Positions 59,901 through 64,000 of a stretch of 64,000 nt of DNA are shown here, piece by piece. The first letter of the stretch is position 1. Each line of letters starts with the position of its first letter. This DNA comes from Thaumasiovibrio subtropicus (GTDB lineage Bacteria; Pseudomonadota; Gammaproteobacteria; Enterobacterales; Vibrionaceae). Where the stretch lies: contig NZ_AP023054.1 of assembly GCF_019703835.1 (NCBI RefSeq), positions 1,550,001 to 1,614,000 of the forward strand, read 5' to 3'. The position numbers and the translations under genes are program-made. A model generated the notes under the pieces. That model was given only the letters and a program-made list of their open reading frames with translations. It did not search any database and was not told where the DNA came from.

Positions 59901-62900
59901 AGGCGATACCAATAACGATGGTGTGTACAACGCAGAAGAACTTGGAACAGATGGCACCGTGACGGCGACCATCAGCTTGCCAGACGACTTCAATGCGGAA
60001 ACCGACACGTTGACCATCAACGGTGAAACCGTGTCTGCGGATGACATCGTCGATGGCAAAGTGACAGTCGAAGTGGCGCCAGAAGGCACCGTGACCGCAC
60101 AAATCACCGATGCGGCGGGTAACGTCTCTGACGAAGCGAGCGAGACAGCGTTGGCAGCGGACACAGAAGTGAAAGCACCGACGATCACCATCGCAGGCGA
60201 TACCAATAACGATGGTGTGTACAACGCAGAAGAACTTGGAACAGATGGCACCGTGACGGCGACCATCAGCTTGCCAGACGACTTCAATGCGGAAACCGAC
60301 ACGTTGACCATCAACGGTGAAACCGTGTCTGCGGATGACATCGTCGATGGCAAAGTGACAGTCGAAGTGGCGCCAGAAGGCACCGTGACCGCACAAATCA
60401 CCGATGCGGCGGGTAACGTCTCTGACGAAGCGAGCGAGACAGCGTTGGCAGCGGACACAGAAGTGAAAGCACCGACGATCACCATCGCAGGCGATACCAA
60501 TAACGATGGTGTGTACAACGCAGAAGAACTTGGAACAGATGGCACCGTGACGGCGACCATCAGCTTGCCAGACGACTTCAATGCGGAAACCGACACGTTG
60601 ACCATCAACGGTGAAACCGTGTCTGCGGATGACATCGTCGATGGCAAAGTGACAGTCGAAGTGGCGCCAGAAGGCACCGTGACCGCACAAATCACCGATG
60701 CGGCGGGTAACGTCTCTGACGAAGCGAGCGAGACAGCGTTGGCAGCGGACACAGAAGTGAAAGCACCGACGATCACCATCGCAGGCGATACCAATAACGA
60801 TGGTGTGTACAACGCAGAAGAACTTGGAACAGATGGCACCGTGACGGCGACCATCAGCTTGCCAGACGACTTCAATGCGGAAACCGACACGTTGACCATC
60901 AACGGTGAAACCGTGTCTGCGGATGACATCGTCGATGGCAAAGTGACAGTCGAAGTGGCGCCAGAAGGCACCGTGACCGCACAAATCACCGATGCGGCGG
61001 GTAACGTCTCTGACGAAGCGAGCGAGACAGCGTTGGCAGCGGACACAGAAGTGAAAGCACCGACGATCACCATCGCAGGCGATACCAATAACGATGGTGT
61101 GTACAACGCAGAAGAACTTGGAACAGATGGCACCGTGACGGCGACCATCAGCTTGCCAGACGACTTCAATGCGGAAACCGACACGTTGACCATCAACGGT
61201 GAAACCGTGTCTGCGGATGACATCGTCGATGGCAAAGTGACAGTCGAAGTGGCGCCAGAAGGCACCGTGACCGCACAAATCACCGATGCGGCGGGTAACG
61301 TCTCTGACGAAGCGAGCGAGACAGCGTTGGCAGCGGACACAGAAGTGAAAGCACCGACGATCACCATCGCAGGCGATACCAATAACGATGGTGTGTACAA
61401 CGCAGAAGAACTTGGAACAGATGGCACCGTGACGGCGACCATCAGCTTGCCAGACGACTTCAATGCGGAAACCGACACGTTGACCATCAACGGTGAAACC
61501 GTGTCTGCGGATGACATCGTCGATGGCAAAGTGACAGTCGAAGTGGCGCCAGAAGGCACCGTGACCGCACAAATCACCGATGCGGCGGGTAACGTCTCTG
61601 ACGAAGCGAGCGAGACAGCGTTGGCAGCGGACACAGAAGTGAAAGCACCGACGATCACCATCGCAGGCGATACCAATAACGATGGTGTGTACAACGCAGA
61701 AGAACTTGGAACAGATGGCACCGTGACGGCGACCATCAGCTTGCCAGACGACTTCAATGCGGAAACCGACACGTTGACCATCAACGGTGAAACCGTGTCT
61801 GCGGATGACATCGTCGATGGCAAAGTGACAGTCGAAGTGGCGCCAGAAGGCACCGTGACCGCACAAATCACCGATGCGGCGGGTAACGTCTCTGACGAAG
61901 CGAGCGAGACAGCGTTGGCAGCGGACACAGAAGTGAAAGCACCGACGATCACCATCGCAGGCGATACCAATAACGATGGTGTGTACAACGCAGAAGAACT
62001 TGGAACAGATGGCACCGTGACGGCGACCATCAGCTTGCCAGACGACTTCAATGCGGAAACCGACACGTTGACCATCAACGGTGAAACCGTGTCTGCGGAT
62101 GACATCGTCGATGGCAAAGTGACAGTCGAAGTGGCGCCAGAAGGCACCGTGACCGCACAAATCACCGATGCGGCGGGTAACGTCTCTGACGAAGCGAGCG
62201 AGACAGCGTTGGCAGCGGACACAGAAGTGAAAGCACCGACGATCACCATCGCAGGCGATACCAATAACGATGGTGTGTACAACGCAGAAGAACTTGGAAC
62301 AGATGGCACCGTGACGGCGACCATCAGCTTGCCAGACGACTTCAATGCGGAAACCGACACGTTGACCATCAACGGTGAAACCGTGTCTGCGGATGACATC
62401 GTCGATGGCAAAGTGACAGTCGAAGTGGCGCCAGAAGGCACCGTGACCGCACAAATCACCGATGCGGCGGGTAACGTCTCTGACGAAGCGAGCGAGACAG
62501 CGTTGGCAGCGGACACAGAAGTGAAAGCACCGACGATCACCATCGCAGGCGATACCAATAACGATGGTGTGTACAACGCAGAAGAACTTGGAACAGATGG
62601 CACCGTGACGGCGACCATCAGCTTGCCAGACGACTTCAATGCGGAAACCGACACGTTGACCATCAACGGTGAAACCGTGTCTGCGGATGACATCGTCGAT
62701 GGCAAAGTGACAGTCGAAGTGGCGCCAGAAGGCACCGTGACCGCACAAATCACCGATGCGGCGGGTAACGTCTCTGACGAAGCGAGCGAGACAGCGTTGG
62801 CAGCGGACACAGAAGTGAAAGCACCGACGATCACCATCGCAGGCGATACCAATAACGATGGTGTGTACAACGCAGAAGAACTTGGAACAGATGGCACCGT

Positions 62901-64000
62901 GACGGCGACCATCAGCTTGCCAGACGACTTCAATGCGGAAACCGACACGTTGACCATCAACGGTGAAACCGTGTCTGCGGATGACATCGTCGATGGCAAA
63001 GTGACAGTCGAAGTGGCGCCAGAAGGCACCGTGACCGCACAAATCACCGATGCGGCGGGTAACGTCTCTGACGAAGCGAGCGAGACAGCGTTGGCAGCGG
63101 ACACAGAAGTGAAAGCACCGACGATCACCATCGCAGGCGATACCAATAACGATGGTGTGTACAACGCAGAAGAACTTGGAACAGATGGCACCGTGACGGC
63201 GACCATCAGCTTGCCAGACGACTTCAATGCGGAAACCGACACGTTGACCATCAACGGTGAAACCGTGTCTGCGGATGACATCGTCGATGGCAAAGTGACA
63301 GTCGAAGTGGCGCCAGAAGGCACCGTGACCGCACAAATCACCGATGCGGCGGGTAACGTCTCTGACGAAGCGAGCGAGACAGCGTTGGCAGCGGACACAG
63401 AAGTGAAAGCACCGACGATCACCATCGCAGGCGATACCAATAACGATGGTGTGTACAACGCAGAAGAACTTGGAACAGATGGCACCGTGACGGCGACCAT
63501 CAGCTTGCCAGACGACTTCAATGCGGAAACCGACACGTTGACCATCAACGGTGAAACCGTGTCTGCGGATGACATCGTCGATGGCAAAGTGACAGTCGAA
63601 GTGGCGCCAGAAGGCACCGTGACCGCACAAATCACCGATGCGGCGGGTAACGTCTCTGACGAAGCGAGCGAGACAGCGTTGGCAGCGGACACAGAAGTGA
63701 AAGCACCGACGATCACCATCGCAGGCGATACCAATAACGATGGTGTGTACAACGCAGAAGAACTTGGAACAGATGGCACCGTGACGGCGACCATCAGCTT
63801 GCCAGACGACTTCAATGCGGAAACCGACACGTTGACCATCAACGGTGAAACCGTGTCTGCGGATGACATCGTCGATGGCAAAGTGACAGTCGAAGTGGCG
63901 CCAGAAGGCACCGTGACCGCACAAATCACCGATGCGGCGGGTAACGTCTCTGACGAAGCGAGCGAGACAGCGTTGGCAGCGGACACAGAAGTGAAAGCAC
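50524..64000 (+). CDS. Giant repetitive type I secreted surface adhesin (LapA/BpfA/FrhA-like), 3' end outside window
   Basis: Open without a stop from 50524 to the window end: at least 4,492 residues. Order: retention module (about 1-140) with AAAAG at 83-87; an Ig-like domain (about 160-245); one degenerate and then 12 mosaic 100-residue repeats (350-1549); another Ig-like domain (1550-1644); 29 complete 98-residue repeats (1645-4486) and the start of the 30th. No cysteine occurs in the repeats and the chain is strongly acidic, as in calcium-stiffened RTX adhesins. Export by a type I system with a C-terminal signal and release by a LapG-type protease are expected but lie beyond the window. 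Likely roles are attachment, biofilm or cell-cell contact. Opposite-strand open frames here are artefacts of the repeat. Confidence 0.93.
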   Translation, partial: MAELNQSTANNDVSRAIITQEGDILDVNLGAIQGDIIVETDGDNIVIESVTDAGQVDITDDVQAIIAAIEAGQDPTQQGDEFAAAAGENQGSSLIAAAELVRTGQATLAEAGFDTAAISNLGFSEQQFTSLIDFGFDALIVGASTTEPGSEDPTIAIDDTDTVDTDTPTFSGTSDNISGDITLTITDADNNEQEFTVTPNADGTWSFTLPEDSALADGDFTVTVSAGAGDAGTVTAQDTFTVFVNDAPTISIAPQSVTENDAAEDDVVANVTTNDPDAGATLTVSFADGTNADGYYALDADGNVVLTQAGADFVNGGGTLPEISLVVSDGTLTGEASATPTTNLVNDTPTITVTGGSLTEDATNTGDTVATYVTSDEENEAVTVTITEGSDPNGYYQVNPNGTVTLTEAGANHINGGGSLPAVDLTVTDGNTSSTDSATPAVTPNNDTPTITVTGGSLTEDATNTGDTVATYVTSDEENEAVTVTITEGSDPNGYYQVNPNGTVTLTEAGASHVNGGGSLPAVDLTVSDGNTSSTDAATPSVTANNDTPTITVTGGSVTEDATNIGDTVATYVTSDEENDAVTVTITEGSDPNGYYQVNPNGTVTLTEAGANHVNGGGSLPAVDLTVTDGNTNSTDSATPAVTANNDTPTITVTGGSVTEDATNAGDTVATYVTSDEENDAVTVTITEGSDPNGYYQVNPNGTVTLTEAGANHVNGGGTLPAVDLTVTDGNTSSTDSATPAVTPNNDTPTITVIGGSVTEDATNTGDTVATYVTSDEENEAVTVTITEGSDPNGYYQVNPNGTVTLTEAGANHVNGGGSLPAVDLTVTDGNTSSTDSATPAVTPNNDTPTITVTGGSVTEDATNAGDTVATYVTSDEENESVSVTITEGSDPNGYYQVNPNGTVTLTEAGANHVNGGDSLPAVDLTVTDGNTSSTDSATPAVTANNDTPTITVTGGSVTEDATNAGDAVATYVTSDEENDALTVTITDGSDPNGYYQVNPNGTVTLTEAGANHVNGGGTLPAVDLTVTDGNTSSTDSATPAVTPNNDTPTISVNGGSVTEDATNAGDTIATYVTSDEENDALTVTITDGSDPNGYYQVNPNGTVTLTEAGANHVNGGGSLPAVDLTVSDGNTSSTDAATPAVTANNDTPTITVTGGSVTEDATNAGDTVATYVTSDEENDALTVTITDGSDPNGYYQVNPNGTVTLTEAGANYVNGGGSLPVVDLTVTDGNTSSTDSATPAVTPNNDTPTITVTGGSVTEDATNAGDTVATYVTSDEENDALTVTITDGSDPNGYYQVNPNGTVTLTEAGANHVNGGGTLPAVDLTVTDGNTSATDSATPSVTANNDTPTITVTGGSVIEDATNTGDTVATYVTSDEENEAVTVTITEGSDPNGYYQVNPNGTVTLTEAGANHVNGGGSLPAVDLTVSDGNTSSTDAATPSVTANNDTPTITVTGGSVTEDATNAGDTVATYVTSDEENDALTVTITDGSDPNGYYQVNPNGTVTLTEAGANHVNGGGSLPAVDLTVSDGNTSSTDSATPTVNDFSVSKPTIDLVSSSDSGSSDTDNLTNDTTPTFTLGNIDSDVVTVEVFDGDTKLGDATQSQDGSWSFTPISDLADGTYNVTVKVTDDAGNVSEAERLIIITDTEVKAPTITIAGDTNNDGVYNAEELGTDGTVTATISLPDDFNAETDTLTINGETVSADDIVDGKVTVEVAPEGTVTAQITDAAGNVSDEASETALAADTEVKAPTITIAGDTNNDGVYNAEELGTDGTVTATISLPDDFNAETDTLTINGETVSADDIVDGKVTVEVAPEGTVTAQITDAAGNVSDEASETALAADTEVKAPTITIAGDTNNDGVYNAEELGTDGTVTATISLPDDFNAETDTLTINGETVSADDIVDGKVTVEVAPEGTVTAQITDAAGNVSDEASETALAADTEVKAPTITIAGDTNNDGVYNAEELGTDGTVTATISLPDDFNAETDTLTINGETVSADDIVDGKVTVEVAPEGTVTAQITDAAGNVSDEASETALAADTEVKAPTITIAGDTNNDGVYNAEELGTDGTVTATISLPDDFNAETDTLTINGETVSADDIVDGKVTVEVAPEGTVTAQITDAAGNVSDEASETALAADTEVKAPTITIAGDTNNDGVYNAEELGTDGTVTATISLPDDFNAETDTLTINGETVSADDIVDGKVTVEVAPEGTVTAQITDAAGNVSDEASETALAADTEVKAPTITIAGDTNNDGVYNAEELGTDGTVTATISLPDDFNAETDTLTINGETVSADDIVDGKVTVEVAPEGTVTAQITDAAGNVSDEASETALAADTEVKAPTITIAGDTNNDGVYNAEELGTDGTVTATISLPDDFNAETDTLTINGETVSADDIVDGKVTVEVAPEGTVTAQITDAAGNVSDEASETALAADTEVKAPTITIAGDTNNDGVYNAEELGTDGTVTATISLPDDFNAETDTLTINGETVSADDIVDGKVTVEVAPEGTVTAQITDAAGNVSDEASETALAADTEVKAPTITIAGDTNNDGVYNAEELGTDGTVTATISLPDDFNAETDTLTINGETVSADDIVDGKVTVEVAPEGTVTAQITDAAGNVSDEASETALAADTEVKAPTITIAGDTNNDGVYNAEELGTDGTVTATISLPDDFNAETDTLTINGETVSADDIVDGKVTVEVAPEGTVTAQITDAAGNVSDEASETALAADTEVKAPTITIAGDTNNDGVYNAEELGTDGTVTATISLPDDFNAETDTLTINGETVSADDIVDGKVTVEVAPEGTVTAQITDAAGNVSDEASETALAADTEVKAPTITIAGDTNNDGVYNAEELGTDGTVTATISLPDDFNAETDTLTINGETVSADDIVDGKVTVEVAPEGTVTAQITDAAGNVSDEASETALAADTEVKAPTITIAGDTNNDGVYNAEELGTDGTVTATISLPDDFNAETDTLTINGETVSADDIVDGKVTVEVAPEGTVTAQITDAAGNVSDEASETALAADTEVKAPTITIAGDTNNDGVYNAEELGTDGTVTATISLPDDFNAETDTLTINGETVSADDIVDGKVTVEVAPEGTVTAQITDAAGNVSDEASETALAADTEVKAPTITIAGDTNNDGVYNAEELGTDGTVTATISLPDDFNAETDTLTINGETVSADDIVDGKVTVEVAPEGTVTAQITDAAGNVSDEASETALAADTEVKAPTITIAGDTNNDGVYNAEELGTDGTVTATISLPDDFNAETDTLTINGETVSADDIVDGKVTVEVAPEGTVTAQITDAAGNVSDEASETALAADTEVKAPTITIAGDTNNDGVYNAEELGTDGTVTATISLPDDFNAETDTLTINGETVSADDIVDGKVTVEVAPEGTVTAQITDAAGNVSDEASETALAADTEVKAPTITIAGDTNNDGVYNAEELGTDGTVTATISLPDDFNAETDTLTINGETVSADDIVDGKVTVEVAPEGTVTAQITDAAGNVSDEASETALAADTEVKAPTITIAGDTNNDGVYNAEELGTDGTVTATISLPDDFNAETDTLTINGETVSADDIVDGKVTVEVAPEGTVTAQITDAAGNVSDEASETALAADTEVKAPTITIAGDTNNDGVYNAEELGTDGTVTATISLPDDFNAETDTLTINGETVSADDIVDGKVTVEVAPEGTVTAQITDAAGNVSDEASETALAADTEVKAPTITIAGDTNNDGVYNAEELGTDGTVTATISLPDDFNAETDTLTINGETVSADDIVDGKVTVEVAPEGTVTAQITDAAGNVSDEASETALAADTEVKAPTITIAGDTNNDGVYNAEELGTDGTVTATISLPDDFNAETDTLTINGETVSADDIVDGKVTVEVAPEGTVTAQITDAAGNVSDEASETALAADTEVKAPTITIAGDTNNDGVYNAEELGTDGTVTATISLPDDFNAETDTLTINGETVSADDIVDGKVTVEVAPEGTVTAQITDAAGNVSDEASETALAADTEVKAPTITIAGDTNNDGVYNAEELGTDGTVTATISLPDDFNAETDTLTINGETVSADDIVDGKVTVEVAPEGTVTAQITDAAGNVSDEASETALAADTEVKAPTITIAGDTNNDGVYNAEELGTDGTVTATISLPDDFNAETDTLTINGETVSADDIVDGKVTVEVAPEGTVTAQITDAAGNVSDEASETALAADTEVKAPTITIAGDTNNDGVYNAEELGTDGTVTATISLPDDFNAETDTLTINGETVSADDIVDGKVTVEVAPEGTVTAQITDAAGNVSDEASETALAADTEVKAPTITIAGDTNNDGVYNAEELGTDGTVTATISLPDDFNAETDTLTINGETVSADDIVDGKVTVEVAPEGTVTAQITDAAGNVSDEASETALAADTEVKAPTITIAGDTNNDGVYNAEELGTDGTVTATISLPDDFNAETDTLTINGETVSADDIVDGKVTVEVAPEGTVTAQITDAAGNVSDEASETALAADTEVKA
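51571..55170 (+). repeat. 12 tandem 300-bp mosaic repeats (100 residues each) in the adhesin
   Basis: Units begin at 51571 and every 300 bp to 54871, always with a version of TITVTGGSVTEDATN. They vary at fixed positions (E or D in EEN-A, VTVTITEG or LTVTITDG, VTDGNTSSTDS or VSDGNTSSTDA) in shuffled combinations, a sign of gene conversion between units. A more diverged unit (about 51268-51570) precedes them. The pattern fits cadherin/VCBS-like Ig-fold repeats. Confidence 0.92.
55456..64000 (+). repeat. Array of at least 29 identical 294-bp tandem repeats (98 residues each)
   Basis: Units start at 55456 and every 294 bp; the 30th starts at 63982 and the array runs out of the window. By eye the copies are identical, including third codon positions. 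Each unit starts DTEVKAPTITIAGD, has an EF-hand-like loop DTNNDGVYNAEE at residues 14-25, and ends DAAGNVSDEASETALAA. I count 21 acidic and 2 basic residues per unit and no Cys, Met, Trp, His or Arg. Confidence 0.95.

Noticed and set aside
55348-63986. Two minus-strand open frames of about 2,860 codons across the repeat array
   Set aside because: They are mirror images of a perfect 294-bp repeat (a multiple of three) that happens to lack stops in those frames. The plus-strand frame has a proper start, RBS, signal-module and adhesin domains and explains the sequence; the antisense products have no recognisable domains.
55456-64000. CRISPR-like or other non-coding tandem array
   Set aside because: The repeats are contiguous without unique spacers, 294 bp long, and coding in frame throughout.

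Overview
The window is a contiguous piece of a gammaproteobacterial chromosome, most likely from the Vibrionaceae (Vibrio, Grimontia, Enterovibrio or Photobacterium type). The evidence is the thrS-infC-rpmI-rplT and pheS-pheT blocks with ihfA nearby, divergent norM/ribE, yccA-tusE-acyP, potABCD, btuCD, a chitin-oligosaccharide-deacetylase-like gene and moderate GC. I cannot name the species. No tRNA, rRNA, CRISPR array, phage or IS transposase was recognised.

Left part (1-18 kb): the end of a sensor kinase; a palindromic intergenic repeat; a small SH3-like protein; a second sensor kinase paired with a periplasmic sugar-binding-type protein; a PHP phosphoesterase; a chemoreceptor; the acyP/tusE/yccA cluster; a four-gene amino-acid ABC importer (aapJQMP type); and a potABCD polyamine importer. 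Middle part (18-35 kb): a likely metabolic cluster made of a flavin amine oxidase and a ThDP-dependent 2-oxo-acid decarboxylase-like enzyme, facing a beta-barrel-like protein gene across a region that holds a perfect 20-bp lux-box-like dyad. Then follow a FadL porin, a YdiJ-type dehydrogenase, an LpxH-like phosphoesterase, an NYN nuclease-like protein, a small membrane protein with a lipase-like hydrolase, norM, ribE and a fructosamine-kinase-family gene. Right part (36-50 kb): translation genes (infC starts at a rare AUU), a chitin deacetylase, pheST, a CpdA-like phosphodiesterase, ihfA, astE, btuCD, a DsbA-family protein and a HiPIP ferredoxin.

The last 13.5 kb (50,524 to the end) is the 5' part of one enormous plus-strand gene with no stop in the window (at least 4,492 codons). 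It encodes a LapA/BpfA/FrhA-like type I secreted surface adhesin: an N-terminal retention module with an AAAAG site of the LapG-protease type, Ig-like domains, 12 mosaic 100-residue repeats, then 29 complete and apparently identical 98-residue (294-bp) repeats still running at the window edge. Long open frames on the opposite strand of this array are by-products of the perfect repeat and are not annotated as genes.

Several gene starts were moved from the longest open frame to a start with a better ribosome-binding site (aapJ, potC, potD, infC, rpmI, pheS, ihfA, norM, the ThDP enzyme and others). All functional statements rest on recognition of motifs and gene order; no database search was run.
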